DNA from: Pseudoalteromonas luteoviolacea
GTDB lineage: Bacteria; Pseudomonadota; Gammaproteobacteria; Enterobacterales; Alteromonadaceae
Length of the DNA stretch: 64,000 bases
Reading direction: 5' to 3'
Assembly: GCF_000814765.1 (NCBI RefSeq)
Contig: NZ_JWIC01000004.1
Location: forward strand, 908,501 to 972,500
Shown: positions 1-9,104 of the stretch, in pieces
How the letters are laid out: each line of letters starts with the position of its first letter
How positions within the stretch are numbered: position 1 is the first letter of the stretch
The notes under the pieces: generated by a model
The model's input: the letters and a program-made list of their open reading frames with translations, nothing else
What the model was told of the DNA's origin: nothing
The model's database searches: none
Made by a program: the position numbers and the translations under genes

Positions 1-1
1 G

Positions 2-988
2 TCTTTATTGTTTTTTATTTCGGGCATTGTCTTTGCTTACTGCGAACGAAAGATGTCGACGTGGGGTCTGTTGAAGGCGAAGTTTATCCGTTTGTTTATA
101 CCGTTGGTATTTTCCATGTATATCGTGGTAGCGCCGCAATTGTATCTAGAGGTGTCTAACAAGGGGTTGATAGATATGACATTCATTGAGTTTTGGTTTG
201 TTTATATCAACCCCAACACGATGCTATTACCTGAATATCAATCTATCATTGGGTTATTAACATGGAATCACCTTTGGTTTTTAGCATATTTGTGGACGTA
301 TTGCGTGTGCTTATTGCTTATCTTTAAACTGCTTCCCGTTCACCATTTCTTTCAGTCATGCCTAACGCGATTATCGCCAGCGTTTGCATTTGTGCTTGTG
401 GTCAGTGTTATTTTTGGTGTGTGGATCAGTCTGCGAGCCCACTATCCTTCAACACATGCATTGACTGATGATTGGTATAATCATGGGAAGTACTTTTTCG
501 TTTTTTTTGCTGGGTATTGCTATGCGCTATCGCCTCAGCTTAAAGCCAGTGTGATTGCGAAGCGCCATATGTTATTGATACTCGCCTTGATAGGGTATGG
601 CTTTATCATTTTGGATAAGCACGGTTATTTGTACTGGCTCACGCAGTATTTCGATACGAGCATATGGGTTAAAACCTTCTATGGCGTGATACTCAGCATC
701 AATCATTGGGCATGGATACTGATGTTGCTCGGTTATGGTGCAAAGCATTGGGATAAATCTAGTGATAGGCTTGCGTACGCAACTGGGGCTATTTTACCTT
801 GGTATATATTACACCAAACGCTCATTATGATTGCTGCTGTTTGGCTAAAGCCCTATGGCATACCGATCCTTTACGAGGGAATATTGATTGTGTTATTGAC
901 TGTGATGGGGTGCTATATGGGGTATGAGATTATAAAGCGCTCTGGTCCAGTTAAAATACTTTTTGGATTACCTTGTCTATTTAAATAG
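2..988 (+). CDS. Acyltransferase family 3 membrane protein (5'-truncated by window edge)
   Basis: Multi-pass integral membrane protein of the acyltransferase-3 / OpgC-like type, which transfers acyl groups (acetyl, succinyl) to extracytoplasmic glycans or other carbohydrates. The visible part opens directly with SLLFFISGIVFAY, which matches the first conserved membrane segment that normally follows about 50 N-terminal residues. The reading frame is open to the left edge, so the true start and the usual catalytic His/Arg region lie outside the window. About nine further hydrophobic helices alternate with short loops, and the gene ends in a basic tail. A GC-rich hairpin follows the stop. The substrate cannot be read from the sequence. 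Confidence 0.75.
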   Translation, partial: SLLFFISGIVFAYCERKMSTWGLLKAKFIRLFIPLVFSMYIVVAPQLYLEVSNKGLIDMTFIEFWFVYINPNTMLLPEYQSIIGLLTWNHLWFLAYLWTYCVCLLLIFKLLPVHHFFQSCLTRLSPAFAFVLVVSVIFGVWISLRAHYPSTHALTDDWYNHGKYFFVFFAGYCYALSPQLKASVIAKRHMLLILALIGYGFIILDKHGYLYWLTQYFDTSIWVKTFYGVILSINHWAWILMLLGYGAKHWDKSSDRLAYATGAILPWYILHQTLIMIAAVWLKPYGIPILYEGILIVLLTVMGCYMGYEIIKRSGPVKILFGLPCLFK

Positions 989-998
989 GTTTACATGG

Positions 999-1018
999 CG
1001 CCAGCGACATGGCTGGCG
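999..1018. terminator. Hairpin between convergent genes
   Basis: A seven-base perfect stem (CGCCAGC / GCTGGCG) with a six-base loop sits between the stop codons of the convergent acyltransferase and PspB-like genes. No clear T-run follows on either strand, so this is a stem-loop with possible termination or mRNA-end function rather than a classical intrinsic terminator. Confidence 0.4.
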
Positions 1019-1028
1019 TACATCACAT

Positions 1029-1259
1029 TCACAGACTTTTGATTTTTTTATCGACCTGATAGCCTTCGTCCGTTACGATCTTTTCAAGCACGGCAACACG
1101 GTCTTTTAAATGGGCAATTTCAGTTTTTAGTTGGTCACTTTCCTGTTTGTTGATGCCGCTTTGTTTCTTGGCATGCAAATACTTACTGTATAAATCGCTT
1201 ATTACACCAAACCCAACGCTCACTAGTACGATTAAAAACACCATAGTAGTACCCGACAT
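1029..1259 (-). CDS. PspB-like small membrane protein
   Basis: A 76-residue protein with one N-terminal membrane segment (roughly residues 5-25) followed by a charged helical, coiled-coil-like tail. The tail contains LKDRVAVLEKIVTDEGYQVD, closely resembling the C-terminal part of phage-shock protein B (RIQALESILD type). PspB is an inner-membrane partner of PspC in envelope stress signalling. I chose the ATG at 1259 rather than an upstream in-frame start because AAGGAG lies eight bases before it. No pspA, pspC or pspF is adjacent, so this is an orphan and a role in a Psp response is inference. Family membership could also be a generic 'envelope stress' small protein. Confidence 0.65.
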   Translation of the reverse strand: MSGTTMVFLIVLVSVGFGVISDLYSKYLHAKKQSGINKQESDQLKTEIAHLKDRVAVLEKIVTDEGYQVDKKIKSL

Positions 1260-1378
1260 AAGACCAATCTCCTTAACTTGATTTGCTTTAATCATAGTTG
1301 ATATTTGTGTTGAGTATAGTGACAAGTGTCAGATTAAATGTAAGAGAAAATGAACAAGAGAAAACGACAGAGCGTGCT

Positions 1379-1411
1379 TTGCTATACCCATGGTGAACTA
1401 GGGTATAGCAA
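1379..1411. terminator. Stem-loop downstream of queC
   Basis: An eleven-base perfect inverted repeat (TTGCTATACCC / GGGTATAGCAA) with an eleven-base loop lies just after the queC stop. The plus strand has TTTTAG after the stem; the minus strand, which carries queC, has no T-run. It is a likely transcript end for queC, with moderate support. Confidence 0.45.
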
Positions 1412-1423
1412 TTTTAGAGGGGG

Positions 1424-2080
1424 TTACTCGTAAACTAGTGGGTCTGTTGCATTATTAAGCTCAAATGCTTCTAAGCGCTCTTGGCATGCACCACATTTAC
1501 CACACGCTTTTTCACGGCCATTATAGCAGGTCCATGTATGGCTATAGTCTAAGCCCATTTTTAGACCGTCAGTTAATATATCTATCTTAGTGTTATTTAA
1601 ATAAGGGCATACAATTGCAACTTCATCATAATTAGCAATGCGGCATACGTCGTCCATTTTTTTCACAAACTCAGGTCTGCAATCAGGGTAGATAGCGTGG
1701 TCGCCTGAATGCGCACCATAAAACACTTTGTTGGCTTTTAAAGAGACCGCATAGCCAACTGCCAGTGAAAGCAAAATCATGTTGCGATTAGGCACTATGG
1801 TGCTTTTCATGCTTTCTTCTTCGTAGTGGCCTTCAGGCACTTCGATGTCATCGGTTAGCGATGAGCCTGCAAGAAGCTGGTTGATTGCAGATATATCAAC
1901 AATTTTATGTGCTACGTTTAAACTGTCACAGACATTTTTAGCGACTTCTAACTCTTTAACATGTCGTTGTCCATAGTTAAAAGACAGCGCATAGACTTCA
2001 TGACCCTCTTGTAGGGCTTTGTTTAGCACGGTGTAAGAATCCATGCCACCAGAATAGATAACAACGACTTTTTCGCTCAT
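1424..2080 (-). CDS. queC: 7-cyano-7-deazaguanine synthase QueC
   Basis: ATP-dependent ligase that converts 7-carboxy-7-deazaguanine plus ammonia to preQ0 in the queuosine pathway; cytoplasmic. The N-terminal PP-loop motif SGGMDS (residues 10-15) is intact. The C-terminal zinc site has four Cys in the [18 protein letters not shown] stretch. At 218 residues it is slightly shorter than E. coli QueC (231). It is divergent from queE, which makes the substrate of QueC, so the 146-bp gap between them probably carries both promoters. A weak GAGG precedes the ATG. Confidence 0.96.
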   Translation of the reverse strand: MSEKVVVIYSGGMDSYTVLNKALQEGHEVYALSFNYGQRHVKELEVAKNVCDSLNVAHKIVDISAINQLLAGSSLTDDIEVPEGHYEEESMKSTIVPNRNMILLSLAVGYAVSLKANKVFYGAHSGDHAIYPDCRPEFVKKMDDVCRIANYDEVAIVCPYLNNTKIDILTDGLKMGLDYSHTWTCYNGREKACGKCGACQERLEAFELNNATDPLVYE

Positions 2081-2226
2081 TAGAGATACCTCGGATAAAT
2101 GCCTCAGGTTTTGCCTCGATTTTAATAGAGGTTTGCTTCAGGGCGCGATATACTACACGGCCGCTGAAAAAATGACAATTTTAGCAGGTTATTTTCGCAA
2201 AATATATTGAGTAGTTTGGAGCTGTT
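2081..2226. promoter_or_regulatory. queC/queE divergent intergenic region
   Basis: A 146-bp spacer between divergent queuosine genes must hold both promoters. A short stem-loop (CCTC...GAGG around 2132-2150) is visible, and GGAG at 2218-2221 serves as the queE ribosome site. I could not fit the region to a preQ1 riboswitch consensus, so no riboswitch is called. Confidence 0.4.
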
Positions 2227-2892
2227 TTGTACAAGATTAATGAAGTTTTTGAAACCATCCAAGGTGAAGCAAGCTTTACGGGTACCCCCTCTATTTTTGT
2301 TCGCTTACAAGGTTGCCCGGTGGGCTGCGCTTGGTGTGATACAAAGCAGACATGGGATGTGAACCCCACATATTTGGTAAGCTTGGATAAAACAGTTGAG
2401 AAAAAAGCTGACTCAGAGTGGTGGGCCAATGCAACGCCACAAGAAATAATCGCTATTTTTGAAGCGCGTAACTATACTGCGAAACATATCGTTATCACTG
2501 GTGGCGAGCCTTGCATGTATGACCTAAATGATCTGTGTAACACCTTGCACCAAGCTGGATATACTACACAAGTTGAAACCAGTGGTACATTTGAGGTGCT
2601 TGTACCAAAGGAAACGTGGGTAACCGTGTCTCCTAAAATAAATATGCGTGGCGGGTATGATGTATTGACATCAGCTATGCAAAGAGCCGATGAAATTAAA
2701 CATCCTGTCGCGATGCAAAAGCACATTGACGAACTTGAAGCCTTGTTTGAGCAAACAGGTGTAAGGCCTAAATTGATTTACTTGCAGCCGATAAGTCAAA
2801 AAGCGAAGGCAACCAAATTAGCCATAGACACATGCGTTAAGAAAAACTGGCGCTTATCAATTCAAGTGCACAAGTATATCGGTATTAATTAG
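2227..2892 (+). CDS. queE: 7-carboxy-7-deazaguanine synthase QueE (TTG start)
   Basis: Radical-SAM enzyme that converts 6-carboxy-tetrahydropterin to 7-carboxy-7-deazaguanine in queuosine synthesis. The cluster motif CPVGCAWC (CX3CX2C) lies near residues 31-38, followed by TKQTW. TGGEPC and the VSPKINMRGGY stretch are conserved, and the ending HKYIGIN parallels the E. coli protein (223 aa against 221 here). No in-frame ATG exists at the expected N-terminus: the frame starts with TTG-TAC-AAG (MYKINEVFETIQGE), with GGAG five bases upstream, so a TTG start is chosen. The gene is divergent from queC and ends at a good intrinsic terminator. Confidence 0.96.
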   Translation: MYKINEVFETIQGEASFTGTPSIFVRLQGCPVGCAWCDTKQTWDVNPTYLVSLDKTVEKKADSEWWANATPQEIIAIFEARNYTAKHIVITGGEPCMYDLNDLCNTLHQAGYTTQVETSGTFEVLVPKETWVTVSPKINMRGGYDVLTSAMQRADEIKHPVAMQKHIDELEALFEQTGVRPKLIYLQPISQKAKATKLAIDTCVKKNWRLSIQVHKYIGIN

Positions 2893-2965
2893 TGCTAAGG
2901 TCAGAGGCTTGGCTTTGTGTGTCTCGGCTTTTGAGTGGGGATATAATTGGCTAGAACATGGAATG

Positions 2966-2989
2966 AAAGCGGCAGCACGCCGCTTTTTT
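2966..2989 (+). terminator. Intrinsic terminator after queE
   Basis: Stem AAAGCGGC / GCCGCTTT with a five-base loop, followed by a run of T residues, sits 74 bases after queE and directly beside the stop codon of the convergent binding-protein gene. It can serve both strands, but the T-run favours the plus strand. Confidence 0.85.
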
Positions 2990-2990
2990 G

Positions 2991-3893
2991 TTAATAGCAC
3001 TCAGAGCTGCCCATTTCAATAATACGCTCGGTTTCACCGCTGTTATTGAAGATATAAAGCCCTTTGTTGATATCGTTAAGAACACTGCGCCAAGTTTTTT
3101 TCTTTTTACTCAACGCAAAAAACAGATTGTTGTATCGAAGTGCAGGCTCAACGTCTTCAAGTGCACGCAGTAATGTCACTTTTTCAGACTTAGACAGGTT
3201 TGAATAACTGACGGTAAAACGTAGCACTTTAGGGTCGCCAATGATCAAATCTACGCGTTTGCCGACTAAAAGTTTAACTAACTGTAAGTCATCGACTGCT
3301 TTCACAATCACAAATTCTTCATTGTCCATCATGGCATCAAACTCTGGTGTATTTTGATATCCTCTTACAACGCCAATCGTGGTGCCTTTGAGGTCGTTTA
3401 AATTACCTGTAAATTTATCCCGCTCGCCTCGACGTTTAAGAAAACCAATCTCACCACCAGGGTAGGCATTTGACAATGCCAGTAACTCCCTTCTCGTTTT
3501 GCCTGGGAAGTTATCAGAGGGCGACGCATCTTCAATAAAATATTCGGGGAACAATATATCAGCCTGGCCTGATTCGGCGGCTTTAACAGCACGTGCCCAA
3601 GGCAAAAACTCGACATAAACGGGGTAACCTTGATCGACCAGCAGTGAGATAGTGAATTGAAATACCCACCCTTTATTACATAACTGGTCGCCGATATAAG
3701 GTGGCCAATCTAGGGTGACCAAGTGTAATTGGTCTTTGGTGGGGTTTTTACTAAATAAGTAGCCATTTTTATGTGGCTCGCCGACGATCATTTGATATTG
3801 GCCAGACTTAAAAAAGCCAACTTGTAAGCTTGCATTAGCAAGTGTGGAAAACAGAATGAAGTAGCCAATGAGAAGGCTTATTACGAATTTCAT
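2991..3893 (-). CDS. Periplasmic substrate-binding protein, family 3-like
   Basis: A 300-residue exported protein with a cleavable signal peptide (KFVISLLIGYFILFSTLANA, cleavage near residue 21). The body resembles the bacterial extracellular solute-binding family 3 fold: LDWPPYIG near the start of the first lobe, then PWARAVKAAESGQADILFP and the hinge-like GTTIGVVRGY. Such proteins bind amino acids or related small ligands, but many orphan copies in Alteromonadales have no transporter. There is no ABC permease or ATPase nearby, so transport is not implied; a signalling or sensing role is equally possible. The ligand is unknown. Confidence 0.75.
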   Translation of the reverse strand: MKFVISLLIGYFILFSTLANASLQVGFFKSGQYQMIVGEPHKNGYLFSKNPTKDQLHLVTLDWPPYIGDQLCNKGWVFQFTISLLVDQGYPVYVEFLPWARAVKAAESGQADILFPEYFIEDASPSDNFPGKTRRELLALSNAYPGGEIGFLKRRGERDKFTGNLNDLKGTTIGVVRGYQNTPEFDAMMDNEEFVIVKAVDDLQLVKLLVGKRVDLIIGDPKVLRFTVSYSNLSKSEKVTLLRALEDVEPALRYNNLFFALSKKKKTWRSVLNDINKGLYIFNNSGETERIIEMGSSECY

Positions 3894-4129
3894 GTGACTA
3901 AATCCTATCCATACATACTGCGTTACTTCAGCTCGGGTACGCGATCAGAAAATAAGTAAATCGAGGCATGCTTGAATTAAATTGCCTTGTTATACATCGA
4001 TAATACGATCTTTTCGACACGCTGATATCACCTCTTGACCTACAAAAGATACATGAGCCGAGTGACTGCTTGTTTTATTTACTTAGTCTAGTCAGAATAT
4101 TGAGAAAGGTGAAAGAGAAAGTGGCAGAT
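3894..4129. other. Intergenic region upstream of the binding-protein gene
   Basis: About 240 bases with no credible coding sequence lie between the cysK terminator and the start of the minus-strand binding-protein gene. It presumably carries that gene's promoter, but I do not see an unambiguous -35/-10 pair. Confidence 0.3.
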
Positions 4130-4158
4130 AAAAAAGCCAGCGAATCGCAGGCTTTTTT
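4130..4158 (-). terminator. Intrinsic terminator of cysK (bidirectional)
   Basis: Near-perfect stem: AAAAAAGCC pairs with GGCTTTTTT, with an inner GCG/CGC extension and AAT loop. It lies 15 bases beyond the cysK stop. The A-run and T-run on either side make it a terminator on both strands. Confidence 0.9.
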
Positions 4159-4172
4159 GATTTATATTTTGT

Positions 4173-5141
4173 TTACTGAACTAGCTCTTGCTCGCTGAAC
4201 TCATCAGCAAACATGGGGCTTGAAAGGTAACGTTCAGTCGCACTTGGTAAAATTACTACGATGTTTTTGTCCGCATTTTCTGGTCTTTCAGCAATACGTT
4301 TTGCAGCAACAACTGCCGCACCAGAAGAAATACCGACAAGGATACCTTCGTCTTTCATTAATTGGTGTGCCATAGCAATCGCATCTTCGTTAGAGACTTG
4401 CTCCGCACCATCAATCAGTTCTAAATCTAAGTTACCAGGGATGAAACCTGCACCGATACCTTGGATCTTGTGTGGACCAGGCTTAACTTCTTCACCAGCA
4501 AGTGTCTGTGAAATAACAGGAGAATCGCTAGGCTCTACAGCAATAGACTTAACATCTAAGCCCTTTTCTGTTTTTAAGAAACGGCTAACACCTGAAATAG
4601 TACCGCCAGTACCAACACCTGCTACGAAGTAGTCGATATTGCCTTCTAGCGCATCGAAAATCTCAGGACCTGTTGTTTCGAAGTGGATTTTCGGGTTAGC
4701 TGGGTTTTCAAACTGCTGTAAAAGTACGTACTTCTCAGGATCGCTTGCTAAGATTTCGTTCGCTTTTTCAATTGCGCCTTTCATGCCCTTAGCACCTTCT
4801 GTCAGTACTAAGTTTGCGCCTAATGCTTTTAACAGCTTACGGCGCTCAAGGCTCATTGTATTTGGCATAGTCAGTGTCAGCTTATAACCACGAGATGCAG
4901 CAACAAATGCTAATGCAATACCTGTGTTACCTGAAGTTGGCTCGATTAGTTCTTTACCTTCACCAAGTAAACCTTGCTTTTCAGCTTCCCAAATCATAGA
5001 AGCGCCGATACGGCATTTTACGCTAAAACTTGGGTTGCGTGATTCAACTTTGGCGTAAACGTTGCCACCGGTAACACGGTTTAGTTTAACGATTGGCGTT
5101 TGGCCTATTGCTAGGCTGTTATCTGAAAATACTTTAGACAT
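4173..5141 (-). CDS. cysK: Cysteine synthase A (O-acetylserine sulfhydrylase)
   Basis: PLP enzyme that makes L-cysteine from O-acetylserine and sulfide in the cytoplasm. The PLP lysine lies in [11 protein letters not shown] (about residue 42), the phosphate/substrate loop is PTSGNTG, and GTGGTISGV binds the cofactor phosphate. The 322-residue length and near-colinear match to E. coli CysK (323) leave little doubt, and the C-terminal Ser-containing GISSGAA is intact. It is transcribed alone, with an intrinsic terminator after the stop and a 178-bp spacer upstream. CysB control would be expected from known biology, but no site is identified here. Confidence 0.97.
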   Translation of the reverse strand: MSKVFSDNSLAIGQTPIVKLNRVTGGNVYAKVESRNPSFSVKCRIGASMIWEAEKQGLLGEGKELIEPTSGNTGIALAFVAASRGYKLTLTMPNTMSLERRKLLKALGANLVLTEGAKGMKGAIEKANEILASDPEKYVLLQQFENPANPKIHFETTGPEIFDALEGNIDYFVAGVGTGGTISGVSRFLKTEKGLDVKSIAVEPSDSPVISQTLAGEEVKPGPHKIQGIGAGFIPGNLDLELIDGAEQVSNEDAIAMAHQLMKDEGILVGISSGAAVVAAKRIAERPENADKNIVVILPSATERYLSSPMFADEFSEQELVQ

Positions 5142-5273
5142 AATGTTCCCTTGAATTGAGCTTAGGACTATTTCGTAATGTTTAATATAGCCACACTTTA
5201 CTGGTCATATAACAAAACAAGAAGTAAAGAATGGCTATAAGATATATTAAAAAAGCTTATAGCTAGAATGAAT

Positions 5274-5314
5274 AAAAAACAAGCTGTTAATTACTCAAAG
5301 TAATTAACAGCTTG
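5274..5314 (-). terminator. Strong intrinsic terminator of the DUF5916 gene
   Basis: A 16-bp perfect stem (arms at 5280-5295 and 5299-5314) with a three-base loop is followed on the minus strand by TTTTTTATT. It starts just past the stop of the 766-residue protein gene and is among the longest perfect stems in the window. Confidence 0.93.
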
Positions 5315-5319
5315 TGTCA

Positions 5320-7620
5320 TCAATGTAGCCAAGCATAGCTAAATTTGGCAAAAAAGGTTTTATTGTCTTTGGTGATGTCGCTGAGGTCATCATCTTGATA
5401 GCCACTGTCTGAATAGCCGACAAATAGGACGGTTTCTGGATTGAGCTTATAGGCATATAAAAGTTGTGTACTGAGCTTTTTGTACTGGCTGTCGATCTCG
5501 TCTATATACTTTTGTTGATTACGTTCGATATCAAGGTTGATCACCGCTAAGCGTATGTAGCTGTTAATGCCAAACTGATAGGTGAATCTGGCATCAGATA
5601 AATTGGCCGTGTAGACATTATCGCCTTCATGCTCCAATCGCTCATAGGTGTGACGTAACTTGACTTCAAAGTGGCGGCCTAAATTGAAATCGAGCGTGGG
5701 CTTGATGATGTACCTTTGGCCTAAACGATTATTGGCAATGTCTAATTTATTACCGGTATTGAGTGTCAGGCCTGCGAAAACACCTGCTTTTGGTTTCATT
5801 TCTAAATACATCCACTGGAAGTTTTCAGTGAACATATCGGTATTGCCATCTATATTAAGGCGTGACTCGTCATGGCGTTGTCCAGTCCGCTTTCTATGAT
5901 CAAATCCAAATTGTATGGTGCTTTGCAGTGGACCTTCTACTCTGAAATTTGACTGCACTTCTTTTTCTAGCAATTCACCGTTTTCATTGTGGGTAATGTC
6001 CCAGTCACTGTACCAATTAGCTCGATTCCACCAATTGTTTTCATCCCCATACCAACGATATTCAAAGCCAGTAACAAACTTATTGAAATCTACTTGAGAT
6101 ACAAACCCCAAGTCTGCACGCATTGCTGCGTCATAGTTGCGATATGAACCAAACGCACGCCAGTGTTTTCGGTTGTGTTCGTAGCTGGCGTAATAACCAA
6201 CCCCGGTTTGTTCATCTTGATTTTGGATACGCAAAACACTTTCGTCGATGTCACATGTCTCAATAGGGTCGTCGTCACACAATTCATCTACAAAGTGTTG
6301 GTCATATTCGGTATTAGTCGCAATAGCCTGTAGTTTAATGGTGTCATGTTTGGTAGGACGATATTTGGTGTCGATACTGACTACCTTATTTTGATAATCC
6401 TCGCTTTGTCTCAATGTGCTTGTCACGCCCGCTGATAACTTATCGCCAGCGTCATAGCGGTACCTAAAGGCGGCATTTTCACTCTTTTGTTCTAACGATA
6501 CGATGCTAGACCCCAAGTTACCAGGTATGAGGACATGTGTTGCATCATCATTGGCGATGAAGCCTGCAAACGTATGACCACCCTGGCTGCTGGTGGCTTT
6601 GACACCATAGTCTGGTGCGGCAACATTTCGGGTGTGTACAAGATTTAAGTGAGAAGAAAAATAGTCACTGTTTTCCAAAAAGAAGGCACGTTTTTCTGGG
6701 AAGAATAAACTAAAACTATTATTGACGCTTAACTGGCCTGTGTCCGCTTCAACCTGAGAGAAATCTGGGTTGAGTGTGAGGTTGAATGTGGTATCTGGAG
6801 TGATTGCCCATTTAACATCTAAGCCAGGTTCATAATTGGTATCAGTGTCGAAATCCGGTATGTCAGCCCCATCAATGTCACGCGTTTGTGTCTGTGCAAT
6901 GGCGAGAGCTGGCGTGATAGTGAGGTTACTATTTTGTTTGGCACTTTCAAACCCACTGACTGCTGGCATTTGGCATATCCAACAACTATTGCTGTGGTCT
7001 AATTGCATATTCGAAATACGCAGTCGCTCACTTCTCGGTAAAAAGCGTAAAAATTCCATCGCCATTTCTTTGCGACCTGTCGAATCACTGAAGTTCAGAA
7101 CGCGTAAGGGAATTTTTACTTCTACTCGGTAGCCATCATCGGTGATATTTCCTTTGCTTGACCATATTCCATTCCAAGATGTGTTTTCGTTTTTTGTTAA
7201 CTCATTCTCAATTGAGTCCATTTGCACACCGAGCGGATTAATAAAAAATTGGTAGGCGTTTTGGCTGGTATTGAGTGAGTCAATTTTTATGCCTACGAGA
7301 TCATCATTCCAGATTTTATCTCTATCTCTGTAATGTGCTCGAATGTCACTAGGGTTGGTATCTAAAGCGATAAACGCAATAAATAAGGCATCGCCATTTT
7401 CGTATACCAATGCCTTGGTCTTGACTGGGCTTAGGGTGTTGTCGTAGGGCCATGATACGTTGTCTATCGTGATTTCTTTTGCTGATTGCCATACAGACTC
7501 ATTGAGCTGGCCATCAATAGACGCTTCTTGCGCGATGAATGGGATTTCAATTATTTGGGTGGATGCTGTTGCCTTTAATGACAAAAGCAGTGCACAAATA
7601 AGACTGGTACTTCTAAACAT
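5320..7620 (-). CDS. CBM9-like / DUF5916 outer-membrane protein
   Basis: A 766-residue exported protein: signal peptide (about residues 1-20), then a CBM9-like domain (residues ~25-200) with the hallmark IDGQLNESVWQSA and a DDLVGIKID strand. A long C-terminal part (~230-766) of alternating short strands is typical of the DUF5916 beta-barrel, including the family-type NLTLNPDFSQVEADTGQLSVNN-like region and FFPEKRAFFLEN. It ends in an aromatic residue pattern (FSYAWLH) consistent with outer-membrane insertion. Substrate and role are not known; proteins of this family are common in marine Bacteroidetes and Alteromonadales and are often linked to polysaccharide or protein degradation. It has its own terminator and no obvious operon partner. 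Confidence 0.85.
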   Translation of the reverse strand: MFRSTSLICALLLSLKATASTQIIEIPFIAQEASIDGQLNESVWQSAKEITIDNVSWPYDNTLSPVKTKALVYENGDALFIAFIALDTNPSDIRAHYRDRDKIWNDDLVGIKIDSLNTSQNAYQFFINPLGVQMDSIENELTKNENTSWNGIWSSKGNITDDGYRVEVKIPLRVLNFSDSTGRKEMAMEFLRFLPRSERLRISNMQLDHSNSCWICQMPAVSGFESAKQNSNLTITPALAIAQTQTRDIDGADIPDFDTDTNYEPGLDVKWAITPDTTFNLTLNPDFSQVEADTGQLSVNNSFSLFFPEKRAFFLENSDYFSSHLNLVHTRNVAAPDYGVKATSSQGGHTFAGFIANDDATHVLIPGNLGSSIVSLEQKSENAAFRYRYDAGDKLSAGVTSTLRQSEDYQNKVVSIDTKYRPTKHDTIKLQAIATNTEYDQHFVDELCDDDPIETCDIDESVLRIQNQDEQTGVGYYASYEHNRKHWRAFGSYRNYDAAMRADLGFVSQVDFNKFVTGFEYRWYGDENNWWNRANWYSDWDITHNENGELLEKEVQSNFRVEGPLQSTIQFGFDHRKRTGQRHDESRLNIDGNTDMFTENFQWMYLEMKPKAGVFAGLTLNTGNKLDIANNRLGQRYIIKPTLDFNLGRHFEVKLRHTYERLEHEGDNVYTANLSDARFTYQFGINSYIRLAVINLDIERNQQKYIDEIDSQYKKLSTQLLYAYKLNPETVLFVGYSDSGYQDDDLSDITKDNKTFFAKFSYAWLH

Positions 7621-7818
7621 GATAAGTCGTTTTTCGCAGGAACTTTAGGGTGTTAATTTAATAATAATAGTATAGAAGCAACAATTCATTCTCGTTGAAC
7701 TGCGTTAATATCAGGTGAAATTAGGTGAATAGGCTGAAGGTAAAGTATCGAATTTGTATACCTAAGAGGTAAAAACATGATAAAAAGGGCGTTAGTTTAA
7801 ATGTAAATCGAGCAAACT

Positions 7819-8967
7819 ATGTCTCTAATAATAAAACTCGTCGCCGGTATCCTTGGCGGTATCTTGGCAGGTTTGTACTTGCCTTTAGGTCTGACTGAGC
7901 TGCTTTACACAGCGAAAGTAATCATAGGCCAACTGATCAGCTTTACTATTCCTCTGATTATCTTATTCTTTATTGCATCGGGTATTGCCGGTTTGCCTAA
8001 AACATCAGGTCACCTTTTAGGTAAGACGGTTGGCTTTGCGTACAGTTCAACGGTGATTGCTGGCACGCTTGCTGTGTTATTGGTTTTATTTGCGACAGGC
8101 TTTTTTGAAGGCAGTATCGCTTATGAAGCGGCAAAAGGCGCAGAGTTAAAAGGGTATATCCAACTTGAGATCCCACCAATCATGAGTGTGATGACGGCTT
8201 TGGCCGCTGCATTTATTTTTGGTATTGGTATTAGCCAGCTTAATCTACTTCAACTTAAAGATGTAGTCGATCAGGGTAGAGACGTGATCGATGCGCTGCT
8301 TGCAAAAGTCATTATTCCTGCGCTGCCATTTTATATTGCGGGTGTTTTTGCTGAAATGGCTGTTGCTGGCACGGTTGTTGATACGCTAAGTACATTTGGC
8401 GTGGTATTAATCGCAGCGGTAGGTATGCATTGGTTATGGTTAACAACCTTGTTTATTGTTACAGGGCTTATGCTTAAACGCAGCCCATTAGAACTCGTTA
8501 AAAATATGCTACCTGCTTATTTTACGGCAATTGGTACCATGTCTAGTGCTGCGACTATTCCAGTCTCTTTGAGAGCCAGTAAAGCAAATGGTGTTTCAGA
8601 AGAAGTTGCAAACTTTTCTGTTCCTTTATGTGCTACAATTCATTTATCCGGTTCGACGATAACAATCGTGACCTGTGCCATGGCGGTTATGTTCTTATCA
8701 CCAACGATGGCGATACCGTCTTTGCTGGAAATGTTACCATTTATCTTTATGTTAGGCATTGTGATGATTGCCGCGCCAGGCGCACCTGGTGGTGCGGTTA
8801 TGTCTGCATTAGGCTTATTAACGTCGATGCTTGGTTTCGATGAAAGTGCAATTGCCCTGATGATTGCACTGTATCTTGCACAAGATAGTTTCGGTACAGC
8901 ATGTAATGTCACAGGTGATGGTGTGATTGCATTGTGGGTAAACCGATTCTCTGAAAAAGGAGAATAA
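7819..8967 (+). CDS. Dicarboxylate/amino acid:cation symporter (DAACS/SDF family)
   Basis: Inner-membrane secondary transporter of 382 residues, about eight membrane helices plus re-entrant hairpins. The serine-rich first hairpin is represented by GTMSSAATIPVSLRAS, the TM7 unwound motif (usually NMDGT) by HLSGST, and the TM8 substrate region by DSFGTACNVTGDG. The family normally uses Na+ or H+ to import glutamate, aspartate or C4-dicarboxylates. The altered TM7 motif and short length suggest a divergent subgroup, so the substrate is left open. It is probably monocistronic, with a stem-loop after the stop and about 200 bp of free sequence upstream. Confidence 0.88.
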   Translation: MSLIIKLVAGILGGILAGLYLPLGLTELLYTAKVIIGQLISFTIPLIILFFIASGIAGLPKTSGHLLGKTVGFAYSSTVIAGTLAVLLVLFATGFFEGSIAYEAAKGAELKGYIQLEIPPIMSVMTALAAAFIFGIGISQLNLLQLKDVVDQGRDVIDALLAKVIIPALPFYIAGVFAEMAVAGTVVDTLSTFGVVLIAAVGMHWLWLTTLFIVTGLMLKRSPLELVKNMLPAYFTAIGTMSSAATIPVSLRASKANGVSEEVANFSVPLCATIHLSGSTITIVTCAMAVMFLSPTMAIPSLLEMLPFIFMLGIVMIAAPGAPGGAVMSALGLLTSMLGFDESAIALMIALYLAQDSFGTACNVTGDGVIALWVNRFSEKGE

Positions 8968-8974
8968 GTCATAA

Positions 8975-9006
8975 AACCTAGTAATATAGTCGTATATTGC
9001 TAGGTT
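8975..9006 (+). terminator. Stem-loop after the DAACS symporter gene
   Basis: Imperfect 14-bp stem (AACCTAG / CTAGGTT extended by AATATA / TATATT, one mismatch) with a four-base loop begins seven bases after the stop. No T-run follows, so it may stabilise the 3' end or act with Rho. Confidence 0.5.
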
Positions 9007-9104
9007 GGTGTGATGTAACTGATTATGCTTTGTGAAATTATATGTTAATCTCGCAAAGCAAATCGAATAGATTTTTTACCAAGGGCTAGCGTGAGGATGT
9101 TCCA

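Noticed and set aside
2081..2226. preQ1 riboswitch in the queC/queE spacer
   Set aside because: Only a short CCTC...GAGG stem was found; the preQ1-I/II pseudoknot pattern and an adenine-rich tail were not convincingly present.
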